This document shows, in pieces, positions 1 to 7,992 of a DNA stretch of 64,000 nt. Every line of letters begins with the position of its first letter. Positions within the stretch are counted from its first letter, which is position 1. Under the pieces are notes generated by a model. The model was not told the DNA's origin, did no database searches, and saw only the letters and a program-made list of their open reading frames with translations. This DNA comes from Schaedlerella glycyrrhizinilytica_A (lineage in GTDB: Bacteria > Bacillota > Clostridia > Lachnospirales > Lachnospiraceae). The stretch is taken from the NCBI RefSeq assembly GCF_042852765.1, contig NZ_AP031414.1; one strand, given 5' to 3'. Made by a program: the position numbers and the translations under genes.

Positions 1-335
1 GTCTCTCTTGTAGGACATTTGCTACAGTCAATCCCACATTCTTTTACTGTTGTCAAACATTCCACCGGAGCCATCTCCCCCTCTACCGCGCGAAGAGTAT
101 CTTTCACAGTCAGACTTTCCAGAGATTTTTCTATCCAGTATCCGCCTTTTGCACCTCTGGAACTATTCAGAATCCCGGCTGTTTTTAACTCTCTGACGAT
201 TCGCTCCAAGTATTTCTCCGACAATCCTCTGCGCAGCGACACTGCCTTCAGACTTTCCGGATGTTCCCGATCCGAATGAACTGCCAGATCTGTCACAATC
301 TCCAATGCATATCTTCCTTTTGTTGAAATTTTCAT
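1..335 (-). CDS. Rrf2-family transcriptional regulator, 3' part cut by window edge
   Basis: The reading frame starts at the ATG on 333-335 and runs off the left edge after about 111 codons. It opens with MKISTKGRYAL, the usual start of Rrf2 regulators (IscR, CymR, NsrR relatives), followed by a winged-helix region (LSEKYLERIVRELKTAGIL) and the RGAKGGYW wing. Near the edge are three cysteines in ECLTTVKECGIDCSKCPT, spaced as in the Fe-S-binding members, so it may sense iron-sulfur status or redox. This is known for IscR and only inferred here. Its target genes probably lie beyond the left edge. The family call is firm; the specific role is unknown. Confidence 0.88.
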   Translation of the reverse strand, partial: MKISTKGRYALEIVTDLAVHSDREHPESLKAVSLRRGLSEKYLERIVRELKTAGILNSSRGAKGGYWIEKSLESLTVKDTLRAVEGEMAPVECLTTVKECGIDCSKCPTRE

Positions 336-467
336 CTTCTATCCTCTGTTTCTTTTCATTTTTAATTTCCTTGTCTGCTGACGTTATACTTCATTTTAAT
401 CTTTTTTTCCAAAAAAGACAAACGTTACTTTTTATTGTACAAATTTACACATCCTCACAGAAATACG

Positions 468-496
468 TTGACTTTCATTGTTAAATATGCTACGCT
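468..496 (+). promoter_or_regulatory. Promoter of the cold-shock gene
   Basis: TTGACT at 468-473 and TACGCT at 491-496 are 17 bases apart, with an extended -10 TG at 488-489. Transcription would start near 503 and leave a leader of roughly 70 bases, in line with the long structured leaders usual for csp genes. Assigned by eye. Confidence 0.5.
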
Positions 497-571
497 ATCA
501 CAGTATTGAATTTTAACCCAGATTCAATATCTACACATCATTATTTTTTTATTTTTATGGAGGGCACCATC

Positions 572-769
572 ATGACAGGTACAGTAAAATGGTTTAACAA
601 CCAAAAAGGTTATGGATTCATCTCTGATTCCGAAGGAAACGATGTATTCGTACACTATTCAGGATTAGTAATGGATGGATTCAAATCCTTAGAAGAAGGT
701 CAGGCTGTTGAATTTGAAGTAACAGAAGGCGCTAAGGGACCGCAGGCAACAAACGTAGTAAAACTTTAA
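572..769 (+). CDS. csp: Cold-shock protein, CspA family
   Basis: A 65-residue single cold-shock domain, the normal size for the family. It begins MTGTVKWFN and carries both RNA-binding motifs, KGYGFI (RNP1) and DVFVHY (RNP2). Proteins of this family bind single-stranded RNA and DNA and melt secondary structure, helping translation in the cold or during growth changes. The start at 572 is chosen because GGAGG lies just before it and the domain begins there; an upstream in-frame ATG at 506 would add 22 residues without homology. It is a single-gene unit with its own promoter and a terminator at 861-892. Confidence 0.95.
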   Translation: MTGTVKWFNNQKGYGFISDSEGNDVFVHYSGLVMDGFKSLEEGQAVEFEVTEGAKGPQATNVVKL

Positions 770-855
770 TCAGATTTTTTAATGTACCTTTTAATTATAT
801 AAATTCAGACCAGCTAGATTTAATATTTAAAAGTAATACAGAGAAACGAGATTAG

Positions 856-894
856 AAAAAGAAACCAGATCACTGATCCGGTTTCTTTTTTCGT
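856..894. terminator. Bidirectional terminator between csp and the ACT gene
   Basis: The inverted repeat GAAACC-GATCA-TGATC-GGTTTC (861-885) has an A run on its left and a T run on its right. It can therefore end csp on the plus strand and the aryl-acetate operon on the minus strand. Confidence 0.75.
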
Positions 895-909
895 TGCTGC
901 TGTTTCTGA

Positions 910-1353
910 TCATCCTTTCATGTTAGAAGTATATGCTTCTGTTGCTTCCCATACATCAAACCCGCTTCCGCGTAAAATGTCCACAACTCTCACCGGATCA
1001 TCGCATTTTAACACTGCCGATGCATCCCCACCGTTTGCAAACGCATACATATATTCAATATTGACTTCACCCTCTACGATCTGATGCATCGCTTTACTCA
1101 GAGATCCCGTTGCATGCGGTACCCGCAGGGCAACAACTTCTGTCAGCATCGCTGTGATTCCATTTTCTTTCAATACTGCCCGCCCTTTGTTCGGATCAGA
1201 TACGATCATCCGGAGCATCCCGTAATCCGATGTATCTGCCAGACTGAGCGCAACGATATTTACATCATTTCCCGCAAGCACATTCAGCACTTCATCCAAT
1301 CTTCCCTCTCTGTTTTCCAAAAATACCGATAATTGTTGGATCGTCACTCCCAT
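910..1353 (-). CDS. Tandem ACT-domain protein, last gene of the aryl-acetate operon
   Basis: A 147-residue protein made of two ACT domains (about residues 5-70 and 75-140). The first has the typical ligand-loop pattern FLENREGRLDEVLNVL. Free-standing ACT proteins bind amino acids and modulate partner enzymes; next to paaK and ior the ligand is probably an aromatic amino acid (inference). The start at 1353 is chosen because GAGAGGAG lies just upstream; the longer frame starting at 1419 overlaps paaK and lacks a ribosome site. It is paralogous to the protein at 2734-3153, and both begin their ACT domain with the same QLSVF-EN stretch. Confidence 0.85.
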   Translation of the reverse strand: MGVTIQQLSVFLENREGRLDEVLNVLAGNDVNIVALSLADTSDYGMLRMIVSDPNKGRAVLKENGITAMLTEVVALRVPHATGSLSKAMHQIVEGEVNIEYMYAFANGGDASAVLKCDDPVRVVDILRGSGFDVWEATEAYTSNMKG

Positions 1354-1375
1354 TCTAATTTCACTCCTCTCATAC

Positions 1376-2707
1376 TTACAGCCCACGATTGTCAATGACA
1401 CGAACAGCCTTTCCCTCACTTCTCTGGATTGTTTTCGGCTCCACTAGTTTTACACGGACTGATACGCCAAGCGCCTGTTTCAGCACCGCACCAATCTTGT
1501 TTTTCAACGCATCCAATTTCCGGATCTCATCAGAGAACATGCTCTCGTCCACTTCTACCATAACGGTCAGTACATCCAGATTATCTTCCCGGTCTACGAT
1601 CATCAGATAATGCGGCGCAACCGCTCCGCCCATACTGAGAAGCGCTGTCTCAACCTGTGTCGGGAATACATTGACTCCCCGGATCACTTTCATATCGTCT
1701 GTGCGTCCTGTAAACTTCGAAATTCTCGGAAGCGTTCTTCCGCATGCGCAGGCACTGTGATCGATGCTGGTCAGATCCTTTGTCCGATAACGGATCAGCG
1801 GCATAGCTTCTTTTGCCAGTGTCGTAAATACAAGTTCTCCGGTTTCATGATCTGCACACGCCTCATGAGTCGCCGGATTAAGTACTTCCGGATAAAAATA
1901 ATCATGATGAATGTGAAGTCCTGTATGATGGATACAATCCTGAGCCACTCCGGGGCCTGTGATTTCACAAAGTCCGTAAATATCAAAACAATTGATATGC
2001 AAAATACTCTCGATCTTCTTGCGCATTTCCTCCGTCCATGGCTCTGCGCCATGGATTCCGGCTTTGAGTTTCAATCGGTCAACTACGCCTGCTTCCTGCA
2101 TAGACTCTGCCAGATACAATGCATAAGAGGGCGTACATGCAAATGCAGTCGCGCCAAAATCTTCCATGCACATCATCTGACGTTTCGTGTTGCCTGCCGA
2201 CATCGGAATTGCCATTGCTCCCAGCGCTTTCGCACCGAAATCCAAGCCAAGCCCTCCGGTAAACAAGCCATATCCGTAGCAAATATGCAGCACATCTTCA
2301 TCCGTCAATCCCGCCATCGTAAGGCATCGGGCCACGCACTCCCCCCACACGTCAATATCTTTTTGTGAATAAGATGCCAGCGTCAGTTTTCCGGTCGTTC
2401 CGGAAGTGCCCTGCACGCGGACCACATCTTTTTTCGGAATTGCCAGAAGTCCGAACGGATAATGATCTCTCAGATCTTCTTTTGTCGTAAACGGAAGTTT
2501 ATTGATATCTTCGATCCCTTTAATATCTCCCGGCTCCACTCCAAGATCCTGCATTTTTTTCCGATAAAACTCTACATTGTTATAAACTCTGTTTACAACA
2601 TCTACCAGACGTTTGCTCTGTAATACCGCCATTTCATCCCGGCTCATACACTCTATTTTCGGATCTCTGATCCGCTCTGTCCAATTTTCCAATGACACTG
2701 CCGCCAT
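1376..2707 (-). CDS. paaK: Phenylacetate-CoA ligase family enzyme (second copy)
   Basis: A 443-residue AMP-forming ligase of the PaaK group. The nucleotide-binding loop is GTSGTTGKLT near residue 101, and the C-terminal AMP-binding domain follows RTDDMKVIRGVNVFPTQ. The family joins phenylacetate or related aryl-acetates to CoA with ATP, in the cytoplasm. It lies between two ACT genes and behind iorAB, so its substrate is probably the acid that corresponds to the aryl-acetyl-CoA made or used by IorAB. GGGGGAGG supports the ATG at 2707. It is a paralogue of the enzyme at 5492-6802; two copies in one operon suggest different aryl substrates (for example phenyl- versus indole-acetate) or different directions. 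That point is inference. Confidence 0.92.
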   Translation of the reverse strand: MAAVSLENWTERIRDPKIECMSRDEMAVLQSKRLVDVVNRVYNNVEFYRKKMQDLGVEPGDIKGIEDINKLPFTTKEDLRDHYPFGLLAIPKKDVVRVQGTSGTTGKLTLASYSQKDIDVWGECVARCLTMAGLTDEDVLHICYGYGLFTGGLGLDFGAKALGAMAIPMSAGNTKRQMMCMEDFGATAFACTPSYALYLAESMQEAGVVDRLKLKAGIHGAEPWTEEMRKKIESILHINCFDIYGLCEITGPGVAQDCIHHTGLHIHHDYFYPEVLNPATHEACADHETGELVFTTLAKEAMPLIRYRTKDLTSIDHSACACGRTLPRISKFTGRTDDMKVIRGVNVFPTQVETALLSMGGAVAPHYLMIVDREDNLDVLTVMVEVDESMFSDEIRKLDALKNKIGAVLKQALGVSVRVKLVEPKTIQRSEGKAVRVIDNRGL

Positions 2708-2733
2708 GATTCTTGTTCCTCCCCCTTGTGTCT

Positions 2734-3153
2734 TTATAAGTCTTTTTCCTCGATCATTTTGATCCCGGCTTTTTGAAGCGCACTCTCCGCCTCCTCAAAG
2801 CGATCCGTATGAAATACCATAACCGGCGCTTTTTCTCCACGGATCACAAATGAATAAATATAATTAATACCGTTTCCATTATCTGCAAGTACTTTCAGCA
2901 TCTTGTTCAAACTGCCCTGCTCATCTTTTAATTCCACACTGATAACGTCCTGCAAACGCACAACGAATCCTTTTGTTGTCAATGCGTCTTTCGCTTCCTC
3001 CGGTTTATCCACGACAAGGCGCAGGATCGCAAACTCCGGTGCATCAAACGAAGAAATCGCACGAATATTGATCTGTGCTTCCGTCAGTGCAGATGTAACC
3101 CGCATAATACTGCCCGGCTGATTCTCTACAAATACCGATAATTGTCTGATCAT
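2734..3153 (-). CDS. Tandem ACT-domain protein
   Basis: A 139-residue protein with two ACT domains; the first begins MIRQLSVFVENQPGSIMRV and the second near residue 70 (VELKDEQGSLNKML). It sits directly after iorB and before the second paaK. ACT proteins of this kind accompany ior/paaK clusters in many anaerobes and are thought to sense amino acids. Whether it acts on the enzymes or on expression cannot be told; there is no DNA-binding domain. The start at 3153 has AAGGCGGCGAG upstream, an acceptable ribosome site. Confidence 0.85.
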   Translation of the reverse strand: MIRQLSVFVENQPGSIMRVTSALTEAQINIRAISSFDAPEFAILRLVVDKPEEAKDALTTKGFVVRLQDVISVELKDEQGSLNKMLKVLADNGNGINYIYSFVIRGEKAPVMVFHTDRFEEAESALQKAGIKMIEEKDL

Positions 3154-3171
3154 ATTCTCGCCGCCTTTCTG

Positions 3172-3750
3172 CTACATCTCATATCCGACATCAAATGCTT
3201 TTTTATTGATCCCGATCGTCTTCGGAGGAACGGTCTTCTCGATCACGTCATACCATTCTTCTTTTGTAAAATCCATATGCTGTGCCGCAATCCCAAGGAC
3301 GATCAAGTTGAATACTCTTGGATTTCCAAGCTTCTTTGCTTCTTCCGTCGCGTTGACTTTATATACTTTATAGTCTTTTTCCAGTGTTTCCAAAATCTGA
3401 TCCGGATACTGTGCCGCTCCGATCACGACCGGCATCGGATCGATCCGCCAGTCATTGACGATCAGTACGCCGTCTTTTTTCAAAAAATGGGCATATCGGA
3501 GCGCTTCCAGCCTTTCAAACGCAATGATCACATCCGCCTGTCCTTCCTCCACGATCGGCTCCGCCACTTTTTCTCCATAGCGTACAAACGTCACGACACT
3601 GCCGCCTCGCTGTGCCATTCCATGTACTTCGGAGAGCTTCACGTCATATCCTCCGGCAATCGTCAGCCCTCCTAAAATACGGCTTGTGAGAAGTGTTCCC
3701 TGTCCGCCGACTCCTACGATCATAATATTCTTTGTCGTCATCTTACTCAC
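3172..3750 (-). CDS. iorB: Indolepyruvate:ferredoxin oxidoreductase, beta subunit
   Basis: A 192-residue gamma-type 2-oxoacid oxidoreductase subunit, the usual size for IorB. It has the family's N-terminal GVGGQGTLL and the conserved EVHGMAQRGGSV. With IorA it oxidatively decarboxylates indolepyruvate, phenylpyruvate or hydroxyphenylpyruvate to the aryl-acetyl-CoA and reduces ferredoxin; with strongly reduced ferredoxin it may run in reverse. The start overlaps the end of iorA by 8 bases, consistent with coupled translation and a fixed stoichiometry. Confidence 0.95.
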   Translation of the reverse strand: MSKMTTKNIMIVGVGGQGTLLTSRILGGLTIAGGYDVKLSEVHGMAQRGGSVVTFVRYGEKVAEPIVEEGQADVIIAFERLEALRYAHFLKKDGVLIVNDWRIDPMPVVIGAAQYPDQILETLEKDYKVYKVNATEEAKKLGNPRVFNLIVLGIAAQHMDFTKEEWYDVIEKTVPPKTIGINKKAFDVGYEM

Positions 3751-5488
3751 CCGCCTTTACCAGTTCTATCGCCTCAAATTTACACAACGTCTCGCACAAT
3801 CCACATCCCGTACACATCGTATCGTCAATATGGATGGTACCGTCCGCATTTCTCGTCATTGCCGGGCATCCCGGTTTCATACACATGCCGCACTTTTTAC
3901 ATTTGTCCGGATGTGCGATATAAAGCGGTTTCTTTGATTTATCCAACAGGACACATGGAGATTTCGTGATGATCACGGATACCTCTTCTTTTTCCAGCTC
4001 TTCTTTTACGGTCTTCTCCAGAAGCGCTATATCAAATGCATTGACTTCCACTACATTTTTCACACCCATTGCTTTACAGAGTGCCGGAATATCAATCGCA
4101 TACGTCGGATCTCCCTGCAAAGTCTTTCCGGTTGCCGCATGATCCTGATGTCCGGTCATTCCGGTCGTAGAATTATCCAATATCAAAACTGTTCCTGTTG
4201 CGTGATTGTACACCATATTCATCAACGAATTCACACCTGTATGTAAAAATGTAGAATCTCCGATCACAGCAACCCAGTCTTTGATATACTCTCTTCCTTT
4301 TGCTTTCTCCATTCCATGAAGTGTTGATATACTGGATCCCATACACATGGTTGTGTCTACCACGCTAAGCGGCGCGACTGCTCCTAATGTATAGCAGCCG
4401 ATATCACCTGCCGCATGCAGTTTCAGCTTATTCAACACATGGTACACACTCCTGTGCGGACACCCCGGACAGAGGATCGGCGGACGTTGCGGTGCTTCTG
4501 CCGGACTCTTTAATTCCAATTCTTCTTTTAAGATCGCTTTTCTCAGCATATTGGCACTGTATTCACCCTGCACCGTAAAAATATCTTTTCCGATTGCTCG
4601 GATTCCCCAGGATTTTACCTGCTCTTCGATCACCGGATCTAACTCTTCCACGATATAAAGTGTTTCTACTTTTTCCGCAAACTCCCGGATCAATTTCTTC
4701 GGAAGCGGATTGACCATACCGAGTTTTAATACGGAGGCATTCGGCAGCGCTTCTTTTACATACTGATATGGAATTCCGCTTGTGATCACACCGATCGCCG
4801 TATCATTCATCTCCACCGTATTGAGCGGTAGCGTATTCGCTGCCTCCGCAAGTTCCAGGTTCCGTTTTTCAATCTCAACGTGACGAAGCTTTGCATTTCC
4901 CGGCATCATCACATTTTTGCGGATATTTTTTTCATACGACTTATCCGGCATCTCCACTCTCTCTTGAAGTTCTACCAGTCCCTGCGAATGTGCAAGTCTT
5001 GTCGTTGTCCGGAAAATAAACGGACGGTCGAATCGTTCACTCAATTCAAAAGCAGCCTTGAAAAAATCTTTTGCCTCGGCACTGTCTGACGGTTCGATCA
5101 CCGGGATCTGCGCCGCCCGAGCAACCATTCTCGTATCCTGTTCGTTCTGAGAACTGTAAAGTCCCGGATCATCTGCCACTACAAGAACAAGTCCGCCGTT
5201 CACCCCCATGTAAGAAACCGAATACAGCGGATCTGCCGCCACATTCAGCCCGACATGCTTCATACATGCCATAGAACGCACGCCGGAAATACTTGCGCCG
5301 ACGGCAACCTCAGCCGCTACTTTCTCATTGGGCGCCCACTCTTCATACACGTCTTCTTTGTACTGTACCAGATATTCGCTGATCTCGGTACTCGGTGTTC
5401 CCGGATATGCCGAAGACACTTTCACTCCAGCCTCATAAGCCCCTCTGGCAATGGCTTCATTTCCCAACATAATCACCTTATCTGCCAT
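3743..5488 (-). CDS. iorA: Indolepyruvate:ferredoxin oxidoreductase, alpha subunit
   Basis: A 581-residue fused subunit. The N-terminal pyrimidine-binding half starts near residue 5 (SSAYPGTPSTEI), the thiamine-diphosphate half is around residues 340-500 (PILCPGCPHRSV; GDSTFLHTG), and the C terminus has two 4Fe-4S motifs (CKKCGMCMKPGCP and CTGCGLCETLCKF). This is the standard IorA layout and length. It carries the active site of the aryl-pyruvate oxidoreductase and passes electrons to ferredoxin. It lies 3 bases after the first paaK stop, so keto-acid, CoA-ester and free-acid steps are encoded together. Confidence 0.96.
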   Translation of the reverse strand: MADKVIMLGNEAIARGAYEAGVKVSSAYPGTPSTEISEYLVQYKEDVYEEWAPNEKVAAEVAVGASISGVRSMACMKHVGLNVAADPLYSVSYMGVNGGLVLVVADDPGLYSSQNEQDTRMVARAAQIPVIEPSDSAEAKDFFKAAFELSERFDRPFIFRTTTRLAHSQGLVELQERVEMPDKSYEKNIRKNVMMPGNAKLRHVEIEKRNLELAEAANTLPLNTVEMNDTAIGVITSGIPYQYVKEALPNASVLKLGMVNPLPKKLIREFAEKVETLYIVEELDPVIEEQVKSWGIRAIGKDIFTVQGEYSANMLRKAILKEELELKSPAEAPQRPPILCPGCPHRSVYHVLNKLKLHAAGDIGCYTLGAVAPLSVVDTTMCMGSSISTLHGMEKAKGREYIKDWVAVIGDSTFLHTGVNSLMNMVYNHATGTVLILDNSTTGMTGHQDHAATGKTLQGDPTYAIDIPALCKAMGVKNVVEVNAFDIALLEKTVKEELEKEEVSVIITKSPCVLLDKSKKPLYIAHPDKCKKCGMCMKPGCPAMTRNADGTIHIDDTMCTGCGLCETLCKFEAIELVKAGE

Positions 5489-5491
5489 ATC

Positions 5492-6802
5492 TTATAATCC
5501 ATCCTTTCGTAAATCTGTCACACGCTTTGCTTTTCCCTCAAACCGTTTCAAAGAATTCGGCGCTACCAATCGAATCTGTGTTGCAAGACCAAGCTGTGAT
5601 TTTAATGCAGATTTGATCCGCTTTTCCAGTTCGCTCAGTTTTGCATAACTATCAAGCAGCCGGTCATCGATCAGTTCCACTGTGATCGTCATCACATCCA
5701 ATCTGTTCTTACGTTCTACCAGAATCTCGTAATGAGGTCCGATCTCCTCGATTTTTAAGAGTACTTCCTCAATCTGTGTCGGAAATACATTCACTCCTCG
5801 GATCACAAGCATATCATCCGCACGTCCGGACAGATTTTCCATACGCACCGTTGTCCTGCCGCATTTGCAAGGCTCATACATCAATTTTGACAGATCTCCC
5901 GTACGATAACGGATCAACGGAAGCGCTTCTTTTCCGAGACAGGTGATCACCAGTTCCCCCGTTTCCCCGGGCGGAAGCACTTCTTCTGTCTCAGGATCGA
6001 TGATTTCCGGAATGAACCAGTCTTCATTGATATGCATACCGCATAACTCTGTACACTCTCCTGCCACACCCGGACCACACAGCTCACTCATGCCGTAATT
6101 CTGTGTACAGATAAACTGATTACCCCAGACTTTATGCATCTCTTTCCGCATCGGTTCTGTCATCCCCTCACCGCCAAAAAGACCAATATGGATCTTTAAA
6201 TCTTTTGACGGGTCGATTCCTCTTGCCCGCAGTTCCTCGCCGAGATGAAGCGCATAAGACGGAGTCGCCACAAGAAGCGTCACTCCCATGTCCTGAAGAA
6301 ACATGATCTGCTTGTTTGTATTTCCCGAGGACATCGGGATTACTGACGCTCCGATCCGTTCCAGACCGCCGTGCAGACCAAGAGCTCCCGTAAATGTTCC
6401 GTAACCGAATGAAATCTGTGCCACATCATCCGAACCTGCCCCTCCCATACAGGCTATCCTTGCCACATTGTCAAGCCATATGTCCAGATCATGTTTCGTA
6501 TAACCGACTACAGTCGGTTTTCCTGTCGTTCCTGAACTGGCATGGTAACGGACGATTTCTTTTTTATCTACCGCAAACAAACCATCCGGATAGTGATCCC
6601 TAAAATCTGCTTTATAAGTAAACGGAAGTTTTTTCAGATCGTCCAAATTCCGGATATCTTCCGGCTTCACTCCTGCACGTTCCATTTTCTGACGATAAGG
6701 AGCAACTCTCTCATATATGTAAGGAACCGTCTTCTTTAATTTTTCAAGCTGAATCTTCTCGATCTCGTCTCTCGGCAATGTCTCTTCCTTTGCCCAAATC
6801 AT
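5492..6802 (-). CDS. paaK: Phenylacetate-CoA ligase family enzyme (first copy)
   Basis: A 436-residue PaaK-type AMP-forming ligase and the first gene of the operon. Visible motifs are SSGTTGKPTVVGYT near residue 90, RYRTGDLS near residue 325 and GRADDMLVIRGVNVFPTQ in the C-terminal part. It activates an aryl-acetate to its CoA ester at the cost of ATP. Together with IorAB it could feed salvaged phenyl- or indole-acetate into reductive carboxylation to the amino acid, or work in the opposite, catabolic direction; the sequence does not decide. GGAGGG lies just upstream of the ATG. The promoter and a palindrome are at 6843-6876. Confidence 0.93.
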   Translation of the reverse strand: MIWAKEETLPRDEIEKIQLEKLKKTVPYIYERVAPYRQKMERAGVKPEDIRNLDDLKKLPFTYKADFRDHYPDGLFAVDKKEIVRYHASSGTTGKPTVVGYTKHDLDIWLDNVARIACMGGAGSDDVAQISFGYGTFTGALGLHGGLERIGASVIPMSSGNTNKQIMFLQDMGVTLLVATPSYALHLGEELRARGIDPSKDLKIHIGLFGGEGMTEPMRKEMHKVWGNQFICTQNYGMSELCGPGVAGECTELCGMHINEDWFIPEIIDPETEEVLPPGETGELVITCLGKEALPLIRYRTGDLSKLMYEPCKCGRTTVRMENLSGRADDMLVIRGVNVFPTQIEEVLLKIEEIGPHYEILVERKNRLDVMTITVELIDDRLLDSYAKLSELEKRIKSALKSQLGLATQIRLVAPNSLKRFEGKAKRVTDLRKDGL

Positions 6803-6842
6803 GATATTTACCCTCCTTTTGACATCGCGTTCGTCTTTTTCC

Positions 6843-6876
6843 AGTATAGCACAATGCTTTTGCGAATTAAAGCATT
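6843..6876 (-). promoter_or_regulatory. Promoter and candidate operator of the paaK-ior operon
   Basis: On the minus strand, TATACT (6843-6848) with an extended -10 TG lies about 40 bases before paaK. Just upstream, AATGCTTT (6853-6860) and AAAGCATT (6869-6876) form a perfect 8-base inverted repeat with an 8-base spacer. The repeat covers the -10/-35 spacer and the -35 region, where a repressor would block RNA polymerase. No regulator gene is adjacent apart from the HTH-Uma2 protein upstream. Confidence 0.5.
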
Positions 6877-6955
6877 AATTTGAAAAAGAACACAGTGGAA
6901 GATTACATGCCCTGCCAAAGCTATAATTTATATTTTAATACATACTTTTCCTATC

Positions 6956-7750
6956 TTAATCCACCAACGAAAATGACCGGAGATATTCGTAGATCTCTCC
7001 AAAGTCCACCTTACACTGTCCCTCAAAAATCCCCACCGGAACTTCTGTGTCAAATCCAAAGAGTATCGGATAATTCTCATGTTCAAAATCATATATCAGT
7101 ACTTTTTTCTTCTCCACATCCACCATCCAATACTCACGCACTCCGGCTGTCATATACTTCTCCAGCTTTATAAACATATCTTTTTTCCGTGTGGATGGAG
7201 AAAGGATCTCCACGATAAAATCCGGAGCCCCTACGATTGTATTTCCGGATAATTTGCTCACGTCGCATAGAATGAGTACATCCGGCTGCACGATCGTCTT
7301 TTCGTCACAGTCCAGCTGTACATCGATCGGCGCATACATCGGGAGACACTTTCCTTTCTGTGTCCGAATATAATCTCTTAAAACCGCATAAATTTCTCCT
7401 CCGATCAGCTGGTGAATCCCTGTCGGCGCTGCCATATCGTAAAGTGCACCGTCGATCAGTTCCATTCGCTGATCTTCCGGCAGTGCACGGTAATCTTCCA
7501 CCGTATATTCCCCTTGCCTTTTTTCTCTTCGTGCTTCCGCTTCATAAGGAAGCGCGGATTCTTTTACATACATCGGTTCTTTTTTCTGAAATACCCGTTC
7601 CAGTGCACGTAATGTGTCATAACGCGGCGATGCAGTCACACCGCCAAATACTTTCTGCACCGTTCCGAGCGGAACTCCGGAAAGATCTGCAATCTGCTCG
7701 TAAGTATATCCTAATTCCTGCTTCCGCTCTCTCATCTGTTCGATCGTCAT
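6956..7750 (-). CDS. HTH domain fused to a Uma2-type PD-(D/E)XK nuclease domain
   Basis: A 264-residue two-part protein. Residues 1-60 form an XRE-like helix-turn-helix (YEQIADLSGVPLGTVQKVF). Residues about 85-255 match the Uma2/DUF820 family of restriction-endonuclease-fold proteins. The likely metal and catalytic residues are the Asp in QPDVLIL, the Glu in VEILSPST and the Lys in the following DMFIKLEKY. Uma2 proteins are common and mostly uncharacterised; nuclease activity is inferred from fold. The gene stands alone, upstream of the paaK-ior promoter. Its role could be DNA binding, defence or regulation, and no partner gene points to one of these. Confidence 0.8.
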   Translation of the reverse strand: MTIEQMRERKQELGYTYEQIADLSGVPLGTVQKVFGGVTASPRYDTLRALERVFQKKEPMYVKESALPYEAEARREKRQGEYTVEDYRALPEDQRMELIDGALYDMAAPTGIHQLIGGEIYAVLRDYIRTQKGKCLPMYAPIDVQLDCDEKTIVQPDVLILCDVSKLSGNTIVGAPDFIVEILSPSTRKKDMFIKLEKYMTAGVREYWMVDVEKKKVLIYDFEHENYPILFGFDTEVPVGIFEGQCKVDFGEIYEYLRSFSLVD

Positions 7751-7903
7751 ACTCTTACTCCTCTTCCTGATTCATTTCACACATTTCTGACTGTATTCCT
7801 CTTTTCTCTCCTCCATTCTATCACTTTTATGTTCCATAATCAATCCTTTGTATCCATTATTTTTCTTAATATTCACCGTTTTATTTCCATTTATGCTTTC
7901 ATC

Positions 7904-7951
7904 AAAAAAATCAGGGACAGATGCAACTCGTAAGAGTCACATCTGCCCCTG
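7904..7951 (-). terminator. Terminator of the merR gene
   Basis: On the minus strand a long stem (CAGGGGCAGATG pairing with CATCTGTCCCTG, with an inner GACTC/GAGTT) is followed by seven T residues. It lies about 40 bases after the merR stop. Confidence 0.8.
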
Positions 7952-7992
7952 CCTCGAAACGATCTAATTACCAACTGTCCACAGCTCCGTTG

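Noticed and set aside
506..571. 22-codon N-terminal extension of the cold-shock protein.
   Set aside because: The domain starts at 572 directly after GGAGG; the extension lies in the leader, close to the predicted transcription start, and matches nothing.
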